Below are positions 45,178 through 54,252 of a DNA stretch of 64,000 nt, piece by piece. This DNA is from CAVPTL01 sp963727235. GTDB taxonomy: Bacteria > Actinomycetota > Thermoleophilia > Gaiellales > JAICJC01. Where the stretch lies: contig CAVSFZ010000010.1 of assembly GCA_963727235.1 (NCBI GenBank), positions 190,764 to 254,763 on the forward strand, written 5' to 3'. Numbering within the stretch: the first letter of the stretch is position 1; the number at the start of each line of letters is the position of its first letter. Below the pieces are notes generated by a model. The model did not search any database. It was given only the letters and a program-made list of their open reading frames with translations, and was not told the origin of the DNA. The translations under genes were made by a program, and so were the position numbers.

Positions 45178-45546
45178 ATGACTCGGCCGATGCGTTACAC
45201 GATCGCACGTGTGGACGAGGTTGAGCCGGCCGCTCCTGGAGGGGTGGTTCGCTTCATGCGCCGGGAGCTGGACGTGCAGGCATTCGGCGTGAACTGGTTC
45301 GAGCTGCCGCCTGGAGCGGAGGGCCGTGAGCATGACGAGAGCCGCTCCGGCCAGGAGGAGGTCAACGTGGTGGTGGCCGGATCGGGTGTGTGGCGAATCG
45401 ACGGCGAGGAGGTGCCGGTGAGTGCCGGGACGTTCCTTCGCTTCGATCCTGACGCGGTGCGCTGCCCGGTGGCGGGTGACGAGGGTATGACGTTCATCGG
45501 CATCGGTGCACGGCCTGGGAGCTACGAGCCGCGCGGCCCGTTCTGA
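45178..45546 (+). CDS. Cupin-domain protein
   Basis: 122 residues from ATG 45178 (ATG 45190 also possible). Single cupin beta-barrel: PPGAEGREHDESRSGQEEVNVVVAGSG matches the first cupin motif with metal-type His/Glu positions (EHDESRSGQEE), and AGTFLRFDPDAVRCPV the second. Such small cupins may be sugar- or metabolite-binding, or dioxygenase-like; function not assigned. Stand-alone gene. Confidence 0.8.
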   Translation: MTRPMRYTIARVDEVEPAAPGGVVRFMRRELDVQAFGVNWFELPPGAEGREHDESRSGQEEVNVVVAGSGVWRIDGEEVPVSAGTFLRFDPDAVRCPVAGDEGMTFIGIGARPGSYEPRGPF

Positions 45547-45603
45547 CCGACCCCGGAATTCGCGCTTGGGGAACAGTCTGATTGTCACTTGCGCGGTACG
45601 GGT

Positions 45604-45632
45604 TTGACGATTTGCGATCGTCTGCATACACT
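45604..45632 (+). promoter_or_regulatory. Sigma-70-type promoter of the secreted beta-propeller gene
   Basis: TTGACG (45604-45609), 17-base spacer, TACACT (45627-45632). Starts about 60 bases before the GTG at 45699, with GAGGAG at 45682-45687 as a somewhat distant ribosome site. The upstream part of this 152-base gap (45547-45603) shows nothing else. Confidence 0.55.
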
Positions 45633-45698
45633 CCGAAACCTTGCTGAATGTGGTTTTCAGCAGATACGCCTACCCGGTCCCGAGGAGTGTGAATACCG

Positions 45699-48362
45699 GT
45701 GCTCACTACGCGCGCGTTGGCCCTCGCCTCAATCGTGGCGTGCATGTTGTTCGGCGCGGTCTCGTCGGCGGTGGCGGCTCTTCCGGTGACCCCGGATGTG
45801 GCTTGGGGGACCAACGGCAAGGTCGACGCGGTGCTGCGCGCCGGCAACACCATCTACGTCGCCGGGACGTTCTCTGCCCTTCAGGACCCGAACAGCGCAC
45901 AGACCACGCCGGTGACCAACCTGGCGGGCATCGATGCAACCACCGGACTGCCGACGTCGTTTGCACCGGCGGTGGACGGCGAGGTGTTCGGGTTGGCAAC
46001 GTCCCCGGACGGGTCCCGGCTGTACGCGGTCGGCAATTTCACCACCGTCAACGGGCGGACGCAGAAGCGGATCGCGGCCTTCGACACCGACACCGGCGCG
46101 CTCGACAGCTGGCGGCCGTACGCCTGGCCGAACAACGTCGTTCGCGGAATCGCCGTCTCATCCGATCACGTGTACGTGGGCGGCGGATTCAGGGCCGTGG
46201 GGACGACTCCGGCGGCTCACATCGCGTCGTTTCGGCCCAGCGACGGAGCCGCATCTCCCGGCTTCACCGCCTCGTCCAACGATCTGGTGCGGGATTTCGC
46301 GCTGGTCGGCGGGCGGCTGTACCTCGCCGGTGACTTCACCACGGTCAACGGCACCACCCAGGGCAAGCTGGCTGCAATCAACCCGGTCTCGGGAGCGTCG
46401 ATCGCCGGCGTCTACCACCCCAACTACCCGGTGCTCGACCTGGCCGTGGGCACGCGCCTGTATGCGGCCGGCGGCGGGGGAGGCGGCAAGGCGCTCGCCG
46501 TGAACCTCGCGACCGGCGCGAAGATCTGGGAGAAGAAGACCGACGGGAACGTCCAGGCGGTGGACGTGCTCAACGACACCCCCTACTTCGGCGGACACTT
46601 CCTCAAGTACGACGGTACGGTCGTGTCGCAGCTGGTGCGGGCGAATCCGGCCACCGGCGCGCTCGACACCACCTGGCTGCCGCAGGTGACGGCGGGCTTC
46701 CTGGGCGTGTTTGCGATCGACGCCTACGGCGGCAACAAGCTGTACGTCGGTGGCGACTTCACCCGGGTCGGCACCATCAAGCGCACCAACTTCGCGGAGT
46801 TCACCGATGGAGCGGCCCCGGTATCCGCAGATGTGTCGGTGACGCTCTCGGCCTCGTCAGCCAATCCGGCCGTCGGTCAGAACGTCGTCTACACCGCCAA
46901 GATCGGCAACGCCGGCCCCGACACCGCGGTGTCGGTCACCGTCACCGACGTGCTGCCCGCGGGCCTGGATTTCGTCAGCGCTCCCGGGTGTACCTACACC
47001 GGCTCGAACCGCACTGTCAGCTGCGACTTGGGCTCGGTGACACACAGCCGGCGACTCGGTTGCGATCACCGCCGTGCCGACCGGCGCCGGATCGATCGCC
47101 AACACGGCATCGGTCAAAGCTGTCACGGGCGACCCCGACAGCGCCAACAACTCGGCTACCGCGACGGTGGTTGCCGGCGCCGGCGGGGCCGACCTCGGCG
47201 TCACGGCTGCAGCCCCCGCCAAGGTCGTGATGGGCAAGAGGTTCTCGCTGGTGCTGACCGTGACCAACCTTGGGCCCACCACCTCGCCGGCAACGGTGGT
47301 CGACACGCTTCCGGCGGGAGCCACCCCGACCGGCGTGCTCAGGGCCACGCGCGGCAGCTGCTCGGGTACGACCACGGTCACCTGCAGCCTCGGCTCGATG
47401 GCGCCGGGGGCAACCGCAAAGATCACGATCAAGCTGATTGCGCCGGGCGTTCCGCAGACGCTCTTCAACACGGCCTCGGTGAGCGGCTCGGCGGGAGATC
47501 CGGTCGCGTCGAACAACTCGGCTGCCACCACCGTCAGCGTCACCTCCGGTGGGGCGGACACCACCCCGCCGACGATGACGGGGATGCGGATGCTCGACTC
47601 GGATCACGATGGTTTCGTGGATACGGTGGTGGTCAGCTTCAGCGAGCCGTTGGCGGCGTGCGCCGGGCAATGCACCGCCGGGTGGTCTCTGACCGACGTG
47701 CCCGGCGGCGGGTCGCTGCAGTCGGTGGCGGTGACCGGGACCATTGCGACGCTCACGCTGGCAGGCTGGACGGATCAGCCCGATACGGCGGTCGGGCTCT
47801 TCAAGATCGGCCTGCAGCCGGCCAACGGCATCCAGGACGCCTCGGGGAACCATGCGAGCTTCGCGCATCTGCGCCGGCCGATGGTGCCGGTCCGGTGCCG
47901 GTCGGCTTCCGTCACCAGCACAACAACGGGGTCGGCTGCAGTGGCTTGCCGAATACCCTCGGCCTGGCCGAGCCGTGCGATGAGCTGACGTCGGAGTGGA
48001 GCGAGCAGCTGCTTCCCAGCTCGATTCCGGCAACCACGGCGTCCACGATCACCGACCCGCCGGGAACGGGCAATCAGACGGTGACCATCCCCGGCTTCAC
48101 CCGCGGCCCGATGGATCTGGGCAGCGCCGGGTACCTCACCCTGGACGGCTCGTCGGCCACCTGGGCGTCGTCGACACTGGTGCTGAGCAGCGCCGGCGAC
48201 GCGCTCACCGCCCGGATCGCCGGCCCCTGCACGGGCACCGGCTGCACAGCTCTCGCGATCGTCGGCAACGTGACGGTGACCTACGTACCCGCCGCCACCA
48301 TCACCGATCTCGCCGGCAACCCCGCTGCCGGGAGCTTCACCAAGACCCAAACGATGTACTAG
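45699..48362 (+). pseudogene. Secreted beta-propeller protein with DUF11-type repeats, two frameshifts
   Basis: About 890 residues, exported: signal peptide LALASIVACMLFGAVSSAVAA. Residues 30-375 form propeller-like repeats of the kind AVGNFTTVNGRTQKRIAAFD / LAGDFTTVNGTTQGKLAAIN / VGGDFTRVGTIKRTNFAEF. Then two DUF11-like adhesive/stalk repeats (DVSVTLSASSANPAVGQNVVY; DLGVTAAAPAKVVMGKRF), and a C-terminal beta region with SEPL and TDPPGTGNQTVTIPG. Frame changes near 47045 and 47890. Probably a cell-surface or secreted structural protein. Its TAG ends in the first base of repeat D1. Confidence 0.78.
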
Positions 48363-48440
48363 TGAATAATTGGTGCCAGGCACCAATTATTCACGGCGGG
48401 GCGTTGGTGGTGAATAACGGTGCCAGGCACCGTTATTCAC
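48362..48440. repeat. Palindromic repeat doublet D (two copies, 15-base spacer)
   Basis: D1 (48362-48394) is a perfect palindrome around a central A, built of GTGAATAATTGGTGCC and its complement; D2 (48410-48440) has AACGGTGCC arms. The spacer (48395-48409) is the same length as in doublet A and similar in sequence (GGTG before copy 2 in both). D1 and D2 separate the convergent beta-propeller and enolase genes, and D2 supplies the likely true TAA (48433-48435) of the enolase gene. Confidence 0.9.
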
Positions 48441-49516
48441 CGAGCGCTGCCTCGCGCACGGTCACGCCCAGGCCGGGGCCGCTCGGGCGGCGCCAGCGCA
48501 CCTGCCTCCACCGCCGGTATGCCGTCGGCGTTGTCGACGGTCACCCACGCGTTGAAGTCGACCGTGTGCGCCCGGGCGTGCTCCGGCGTCGAAAGCGACA
48601 GGTGCAGGATCGCGGCCGTGTCGATGCTGGCGCCGCCCGTGTCCTCCACCGTCACCTGCAAGCCGAGCTCGACCGCCATGTCGCGCATCTGGGCAGCCCG
48701 GGTCACCCCGCCGACGCGGGCGATCTTGATCGTGATTCCGTCGCAGATGCGATCGTGCGCAACCGCCGTCAGCGCCGCCACCGAGTCGATCGACTCGTCC
48801 AGCACCATCGGGTGGGGACAGTGCCGACGAACGACGGCGCATTCGTCGACCGTGGCACACGGCTGTTCCAACGTGAACTCGGCTGCCGCCGATGCGCGCA
48901 CGAACGTCAGCGCCTGACCCGTCGTCCAACCGCCGTTGGCGTCGGCATACAGCACCACTGCGTTCCCGACCGATTCGCGAACGGCCGCCAGTCGGCTGGC
49001 GTCCTCTTGAGGATCCCCCCCGACCTTCACCTGCAGCCGCCGGTAGCCGGTGTCCACATACCCGCGGGCCACGGCCGCCATCGCCTCGGGCGAGTCGGGC
49101 GAGATCGAGCGATACAGGTCGACGCTGTGGCCGAACCGTCCGCCCAGGGCCTCGCACAGCGGCCTGCCCATCGCCCGCGCCGTCACGTCCCAGCAGGCCA
49201 TGTCGAACGCTGATTTCGCATATGCATGACCGCGCAGCGCCCGGTCGAGCAGCTCGGTTCGCTCACGGTGCAGGCCGGGGTCGGTGCCACGGAGCGCCTC
49301 CGACACGATTCCCACGGCCGCCCGCGCACCGCCGCTGAACGCCGGGTCGTAGAACGATCCCAGCGGAGCCATCTCACCCCAGCCGGTGGTGCCCTCGTTG
49401 GTGTCCACCGCCACCACCAGCGACTCAAATCCGTCGGCGGTTCCGGCGGAGGTCGCATAGCTGCCGGCGACGAACGGCTGCCACTGGCGGTAAGAGCGGA
49501 TGCTGGTGATGCGCAT
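48437..49516 (-). CDS. Enolase-superfamily enzyme (mandelate racemase/muconate lactonising type)
   Basis: About 360 residues from ATG 49516. Barrel motifs: RRLQVKVGGDP (catalytic Lys of K-x-K), VVLYADANGGWTTGQAL (metal Asp), FTLEQPC (metal Glu), VLDESIDS (metal Asp) and ITIKIARVGGVTRAAQM (second Lys). Related enzymes are dipeptide epimerases, cis-3-hydroxyproline dehydratase and muconate cycloisomerase. The last ~20 residues appear shifted: an extra C near 48475 hides a likely ending VTVREAALGE with the TAA in repeat D2 at 48433. Acts probably on an amino acid or sugar acid. Confidence 0.88.
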   Translation of the reverse strand: MRITSIRSYRQWQPFVAGSYATSAGTADGFESLVVAVDTNEGTTGWGEMAPLGSFYDPAFSGGARAAVGIVSEALRGTDPGLHRERTELLDRALRGHAYAKSAFDMACWDVTARAMGRPLCEALGGRFGHSVDLYRSISPDSPEAMAAVARGYVDTGYRRLQVKVGGDPQEDASRLAAVRESVGNAVVLYADANGGWTTGQALTFVRASAAAEFTLEQPCATVDECAVVRRHCPHPMVLDESIDSVAALTAVAHDRICDGITIKIARVGGVTRAAQMRDMAVELGLQVTVEDTGGASIDTAAILHLSLSTPEHARAHTVDFNAWVTVDNADGIPAVEAGALAPPERPRPGRDRARGSAR

Positions 49517-49584
49517 GGCGACAGTCTCGCATCCACACGCGCGGGAGGGCGAGCCGGCCGGCCCGCCCTCCCGCTGGTGCGTGT

Positions 49585-50037
49585 CTAGGTCCCGCACGTC
49601 CAGGTGACCGTGCCCGCCAGCACCTTGCCTGCCAGCTTGGGATAGATGATCCCCGGCAGCGTGCGGGAGAACGAGGACTTGCCGCCGTTCTCGGTGATAG
49701 ACACCTTCACCCCGGCGACGGTGGCCGCCACCGTTCGACCGGGCGCGTGGGCAACCACGGTCAGCCGGCCGCGATAGTCGCCGGCGCCGGCATAGCCGGG
49801 CACGGTCAGCGCACCCTTGAAGGTGACGTGATTGTGCGTGGTGCGTCCGAACTTCGCGACGTACACGCCGTTCTTCGTCCCACACGTGATGTTCGCACTG
49901 TGGCCCTTGCCCTGGAACACCTTCGGGCTCGTCAGCGTGACCTGCACCGACCCCGGCGTGGACGCGAACGCCGCACCGGCGGTGACCGCCGTGATCGCGA
50001 GAACCGCCACCGCAACTCCCATCCACTTTCGCACCAT
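49585..50037 (-). CDS. Small secreted protein of unknown function
   Basis: 150 residues from ATG 50037, with AAGGAGAG just upstream. Signal peptide VAVAVLAITAVTAGAAFA followed by a beta-rich domain: SVQVTLTSPKVFQGKGH, NITCGTKNGVYVAKFG, VVAHAPGRTVAATVAGVKVS and TVTWTCGT at the C terminus. Two cysteines (NITCG and WTCGT) could form one disulphide. No family recognised; predicted extracellular. Confidence 0.75.
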   Translation of the reverse strand: MVRKWMGVAVAVLAITAVTAGAAFASTPGSVQVTLTSPKVFQGKGHSANITCGTKNGVYVAKFGRTTHNHVTFKGALTVPGYAGAGDYRGRLTVVAHAPGRTVAATVAGVKVSITENGGKSSFSRTLPGIIYPKLAGKVLAGTVTWTCGT

Positions 50038-50165
50038 GATGCTCTCCTTTTCGCTTCGGCCCACCCCGCGCGGGCCATCTGCATCCCACGGTAGGAGCGC
50101 TCGGGGCGACGGGGGTAAACCGGACGTAAAACGTGCCGGGCAGCGGTTCGTTAGAGTCGCGCGGG

Positions 50166-51008
50166 ATGACTTCGGCCGCCCGCTTCGAGACGCTGACCGA
50201 TCACGTCGACCGCTTCACCCCCGACGACCGCAGCGACCGGCCCGCGCTGGGAGCGATTCACGGCGACTCCGCCACGTTGCTGGTGGAGGGCGGGGCCTCG
50301 GTCGCGCACCTGCGCAGTTTCGTGGCCGAGCTCGTCGCCCGGGGGCGGCCGCCGGTGACCGCGATCGCACTCACCCACTGGCATTGGGATCACAGCTTCG
50401 GATCCGCCGCCGTTCGAGTGCCGGTGATTGCGTACGCCGACTCGGCCGCCGAGCTCGAGCTCCAGGCCGGGTACGACTGGTCCGACGCCGCGCTCGACGC
50501 CCGCGTCGCCGACGGCCGAGAGCTGGCGTTCTGCCGGGACATGATCAAGGTCGAGATTCCCGATCGCAGCGATCTGGAGATCGTCGTCCCGGCGGTGATC
50601 GTGCACGACCGTCACACCGTGGACGTGGGCGGCGTCACCGCGGTGGTCGAGCACGTCGGCGGAGACCACGCGCCCGACTCGTGCGTGGTGTACGTCCCCG
50701 AGGACCGAGTGCTGTTCCTGGGGGACTGCCTGTACCAGCGCCTGCACGCACCTCAGCCGCACCTCACCGTCGCGGGGGTGCGTGCCCTCACCGACAAGCT
50801 CAGCCGGTTCGACGTGGCGGTCGCCGTCGAGGGCCACGACGACGACGTGGCCGATACCGCCGGGTTTGCCGCCCGGCTGGCCGAGCTACGGCACGCCGCC
50901 GACCTGGTGGCGGCCGGTGGCGCCGATGCCGTCGCGGCCGCCGGCGGGGACGCCGACCTGGTGGAGCTGGTGGAGTTTCTGATCGTGGGCGAGCGGCTCG
51001 GGCGGTGA
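50166..51008 (+). CDS. Metallo-beta-lactamase-fold hydrolase
   Basis: 280 residues. Zinc motifs ALTHWHWDHSFG (HxHxDH, about residue 73), EHVGGDHAPDS (third His), LFLGDCLYQ (bridging Asp) and VEGHDDD (final His) are complete, so a binuclear hydrolase is expected. Substrate unknown; the fold covers thioesterases, lactonases and phosphodiesterases. Precedes the exopolysaccharide locus but is separated from it by a 190-base gap. Confidence 0.88.
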   Translation: MTSAARFETLTDHVDRFTPDDRSDRPALGAIHGDSATLLVEGGASVAHLRSFVAELVARGRPPVTAIALTHWHWDHSFGSAAVRVPVIAYADSAAELELQAGYDWSDAALDARVADGRELAFCRDMIKVEIPDRSDLEIVVPAVIVHDRHTVDVGGVTAVVEHVGGDHAPDSCVVYVPEDRVLFLGDCLYQRLHAPQPHLTVAGVRALTDKLSRFDVAVAVEGHDDDVADTAGFAARLAELRHAADLVAAGGADAVAAAGGDADLVELVEFLIVGERLGR

Positions 51009-51081
51009 CCCGCCGCCGGTCCCCGCCGCCGGCACCCCGAAGTATGCGTAGCCCGAGATCCCTCCGCTAGGGGACAACGAT

Positions 51082-51093
51082 TCACCTAGGTGA
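51082..51093. promoter_or_regulatory. Perfect 12-bp palindrome before the exopolysaccharide locus
   Basis: TCACCTAGGTGA in the 190-base gap upstream of the nucleotide-sugar dehydrogenase. It may be an operator for a dimeric regulator. Downstream in the same gap, GCCGAAGC (51117-51124) and GCTTCGGC (51155-51162) can form an eight-bp stem that ends close to the first possible start codon (GTG 51167), perhaps a leader structure. I could not match either to a known riboswitch. Confidence 0.4.
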
Positions 51094-51199
51094 GGATCAC
51101 GTTCGGTTCCGGCCGCGCCGAAGCACATGGGCATAACCGCCGGAGCGAGGGGTCGCTTCGGCACGTGTGTTTGTCATGGGGTCAACTAATGGGGTCGGC

Positions 51200-52549
51200 A
51201 TGTCTGAACTTGCTTTGCCGACGCGCGCCTCGGCGCGCGTCGATCTCACCCGCGCTGAGGTATTCAACGCCTCGATTCGCGACCGCTCCGCACTGATCGG
51301 CGTGGTGGGGCTCGGCTACGCCGGGCTGCCGCTGGCCGTCGGCTTTGCGGAGGCCGGCTTCGAAGTCGGAGGCGTCGACACCAACTCACGGCGGGTGGCC
51401 GCGGTCAACGAGAGCGACAGCTACCTGCCCGACGTCAGCTCGCAAACGCTCCGGCAGCTGCCGGAGCTGACAGCCGCCGCGGCCTACGGGCGGGTGCACG
51501 ACATGACCGCACTGACGATCTGCGTGCCCACGCCGTTGTCCAAGACGCGCACCCCCGACCTGTCGTTCGTGGTCGCCGCCGCCGAGAAGGTCGCCGCCCA
51601 CATTCGTCCCGGGGCGCTGGTGGTGCTGCAGTCCACCACCGTGCCGGAGACCACGCTGCAGGTGCTGGTTCCGATCTTCGAGCGAGCTACCGGCGGCCGG
51701 GTCGGCGTCGACTTCTACCTCGGGTATGCACCCGAGCGCGTCGACCCGGCCAATCGCTCGGGATGGACGCTGCGCACCACGCCCAAGATCGTCTCGGGGG
51801 TGACCGACGAGTGCCTGCGGCGCACCAAGCTTCTGTACGAGACGGTGGTCGACACCGTGGTGGAGGCGTCGTCACCGACCGTGGCCGAGATGGTGAAGCT
51901 GTACGAGAACACCTTCCGCCAGGTGAACATCGCACTCGCCAACGAGCTGGCGCTGGTCTGCGGCCGGCTCGGAATCTCTGCCTGGGAGGTGATCGACGCC
52001 GCCGCCACCAAGCCGTTCGGCTTCATGGCCCACTATCCCGGACCCGGTCTGGGCGGCGACTGCATCCCGGTGGTGCCGCACTTCATCAGCCACCGGTTGA
52101 AGGAGTACGGCTACCAGACGCGCATGATCGAGGTCGCCCACGAGATCAACACCGGCATGCCCGAGCATGTGGTGGGGAGGGTGGCAGCGGCGCTCAACGA
52201 CCGCGGCCGCGCCATCCAGGGCGCGCGCATCCTGCTGCTCGGCGTGGCCTACAAGCCAAACGTCTCGGACCTGCGGGAATCGCCGGCGATGCGAATCTTC
52301 GTCGAGTTGGCCGCCCGCGGCGGAGATGTCCGCTATTGCGACCCCCACGTCTCGTCGGTGGGGGTGGGCGGCCGCATCTACGAGTCTGAGCCGTGGACGC
52401 CGGCGGCTGTCGCCGACATCGACTGCGTGGTCATCCTGACGCACCACGACGAGTTTCTGGATCAGCCGCTCTGGCGTGATGCAGACGCTGTGGTGGTCGA
52501 CACCCGAAACGTTGCCGGAACGGTCAGCGCCGGAGTGATCAGCATTTGA
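51200..52549 (+). CDS. Nucleotide-sugar (UDP-GlcNAc/ManNAc-type) 6-dehydrogenase
   Basis: About 449 residues from ATG 51200 (in-frame GTG 51167 or ATG 51176 would add 8-11). GVVGLGYAGLPLAVGFAEAG is the NAD-binding motif; LTICVPTPLSKTRTPDLS, GYAPERVDPAN, YENTFRQVNIALANELALV (with catalytic-site Asn) and PGPGLGGDCIPVVP with the catalytic Cys follow; LGVAYKPNVSDLRESPA is the C-terminal UDP-binding part. The pattern fits the UDP-N-acetylhexosamine dehydrogenase branch (WbpA/WecC) more than UDP-glucose dehydrogenase, and would supply a hexosaminuronate precursor for the GT2 enzyme next to it. Confidence 0.88.
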   Translation: MSELALPTRASARVDLTRAEVFNASIRDRSALIGVVGLGYAGLPLAVGFAEAGFEVGGVDTNSRRVAAVNESDSYLPDVSSQTLRQLPELTAAAAYGRVHDMTALTICVPTPLSKTRTPDLSFVVAAAEKVAAHIRPGALVVLQSTTVPETTLQVLVPIFERATGGRVGVDFYLGYAPERVDPANRSGWTLRTTPKIVSGVTDECLRRTKLLYETVVDTVVEASSPTVAEMVKLYENTFRQVNIALANELALVCGRLGISAWEVIDAAATKPFGFMAHYPGPGLGGDCIPVVPHFISHRLKEYGYQTRMIEVAHEINTGMPEHVVGRVAAALNDRGRAIQGARILLLGVAYKPNVSDLRESPAMRIFVELAARGGDVRYCDPHVSSVGVGGRIYESEPWTPAAVADIDCVVILTHHDEFLDQPLWRDADAVVVDTRNVAGTVSAGVISI

Positions 52550-54252
52550 TGGCGGTGCTCAAGAACATGCGACGGCGCCACCCCGGCGCCGGAATGCTGC
52601 TCGACATCGTCAGCCTCAGCGCCGAGATCGCGCATCAGCCTCACGAGGCCCATGCCCGAACGGTGCCGGACATCGTGTCGGATCCCGCGCCGGCCGTGGT
52701 GGCCGCGCCCCGCCTCGCCGTACCGGCGCCCGCGCCGGTCGCCGGGGAACCGTCGCCCTGGGACGTGGCGGCGGTCGTCCCGGCCGCTGCGGCAGCGACC
52801 GCGATCGATGAGCCCGACGACGTGACCGTGGTGGGGCCGGAGGTCGACCCGCTGACCGAGGCCAAGTCGTTTGAAGTGATGGACGAGAGCACCGGCGGCC
52901 TCGACCCGCATCTGCGCGGGTCGCGGCTGGTGAGCGTGATCTCGCGAGGGCTGCAACTGGTCTGCATCGTGTATGGGATCGCACTGCTCTACTGGATCTG
53001 GATGGCCAAGGACCTGTCGGTCGGCCTGGTGTTGCACGACCCGGTGTTCGGCACCTACTCGCTGCTGGTCACGCTGTACGTGCTGGCTCGGTTCATGCTG
53101 GCGCCGTTCTACCGGCCGACGCCGGACACCGGCCACCGTCCGACCGCCTCGATCGTGATCCCGGCCTTCAACGAGCACGCCGTGATCGGGCAGACGATCA
53201 ACGCCTGCTACGCCGCCGAGTATCCCGAGGGCCGGCTCGAGGTGGTGGCCGTCGACGACGGCTCCTCCGACGACACCTGGAAGGAGATGCTGGCGGCCCG
53301 CAAGCGCCACCCCAGCCTGGTGTGCATCCAGTTCTCGCACAACCGCGGCAAGCGCGCGGCCATGGCCGAGGGCATCAGGCACTCCACCGGCGACGTGTGC
53401 GTGTTCATCGACTCCGACTCGGTGATCGAGCACGACGGCCTCAACCACATCATGGCCGACTTCCGCGACGAGCGGGTGGGAGCGGTGGTCGGCACCGCTG
53501 ACGTGCTCAATAAGGGCCAGAACCTGATCACCAAGATGCAGCAGGTTCGCTACTACGTGGCGTTCCGCGTGATCAAGGGCTCAGAGTCGATCTTCGGGGC
53601 GGTCACATGTGCGTCGGGCTGCTTCTCGGCCTACCGTCGCACCGCCCTGATGGGCATCATCGACAAGTGGGAGAACCAGCAGTTCCTGGGTCGCAAGGCC
53701 ACCTACGGGGACGACCGGGCGCTCACCAACATGATCCTGCGAAACCACCGGGTCACGTTCCAGTCGAACGCCAAGAGCCACACGATCGCGCCCCACGACC
53801 TGCGCACGTTCCTGGTTCAGCAGCTGCGCTGGAAGAAGAGCTGGCTGCGCGAATCGCTGTACGTGGTGCGGTTCATCTGGCGTAAGCACCCGGTGGCGGC
53901 CGCCATGACCTACATGTCGGTGATCTTCCCGTGGGTGGCACCGATCGTCGTGTTCCACGCGCTCTACTGGCGCAGCCTGGGAGCCGGCGACCCGTGGTTC
54001 TACATCGTGGGCGCATATGTGATGGCGCTCCTGTACTCGCTCTACTACGCGGTCAGCCGGCGCAGCCCGATCTGGTACCACGGCATCACCTTCATCGTGA
54101 TCTACATGGTGGTGCTGGTGTGGCAGACCTACTACGCGGTGATCACGCTGCGCAACACCAAGTGGGGGACGCGCGCGTCCAGCCACAATGAGGGCGCCGC
54201 TGAGGTCACGGTGGTGGGCGCACATGACGGCGACCTCGAGGTGGCGGCATGA
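52549..54252 (+). CDS. Membrane GT2 glycosyltransferase, hyaluronan/cellulose-synthase-like
   Basis: 567 residues; ATG 52549 overlaps the upstream TGA. An Ala/Pro-rich cytoplasmic N terminus (1-120) is followed by two membrane spans (about 130-195), the GT-A domain with ASIVIPAFNEHAVIGQTINA, VVAVDDGSSDDTWKEM, VFIDSDSVI, GDDRALTNMIL and the processive-synthase motif QQLRWKKSW, then four or more C-terminal spans. All catalytic aspartates and the Q-x-x-R-W motif are present, so it should polymerise and export a polysaccharide. Partner genes for hexosaminuronate supply, deacetylation and GlcN-6-P synthesis surround it. Confidence 0.9.
   Translation: MAVLKNMRRRHPGAGMLLDIVSLSAEIAHQPHEAHARTVPDIVSDPAPAVVAAPRLAVPAPAPVAGEPSPWDVAAVVPAAAAATAIDEPDDVTVVGPEVDPLTEAKSFEVMDESTGGLDPHLRGSRLVSVISRGLQLVCIVYGIALLYWIWMAKDLSVGLVLHDPVFGTYSLLVTLYVLARFMLAPFYRPTPDTGHRPTASIVIPAFNEHAVIGQTINACYAAEYPEGRLEVVAVDDGSSDDTWKEMLAARKRHPSLVCIQFSHNRGKRAAMAEGIRHSTGDVCVFIDSDSVIEHDGLNHIMADFRDERVGAVVGTADVLNKGQNLITKMQQVRYYVAFRVIKGSESIFGAVTCASGCFSAYRRTALMGIIDKWENQQFLGRKATYGDDRALTNMILRNHRVTFQSNAKSHTIAPHDLRTFLVQQLRWKKSWLRESLYVVRFIWRKHPVAAAMTYMSVIFPWVAPIVVFHALYWRSLGAGDPWFYIVGAYVMALLYSLYYAVSRRSPIWYHGITFIVIYMVVLVWQTYYAVITLRNTKWGTRASSHNEGAAEVTVVGAHDGDLEVAA

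Noticed and set aside
8529..48440. CRISPR repeats
   Set aside because: The palindromes are dispersed singles or doublets with no spacer array and no cas gene.
51061..51199. Cyclic di-AMP or cyclic di-GMP riboswitch before the sugar dehydrogenase
   Set aside because: The gap has a stem and G-rich pieces, but the conserved cores of either class could not be found.
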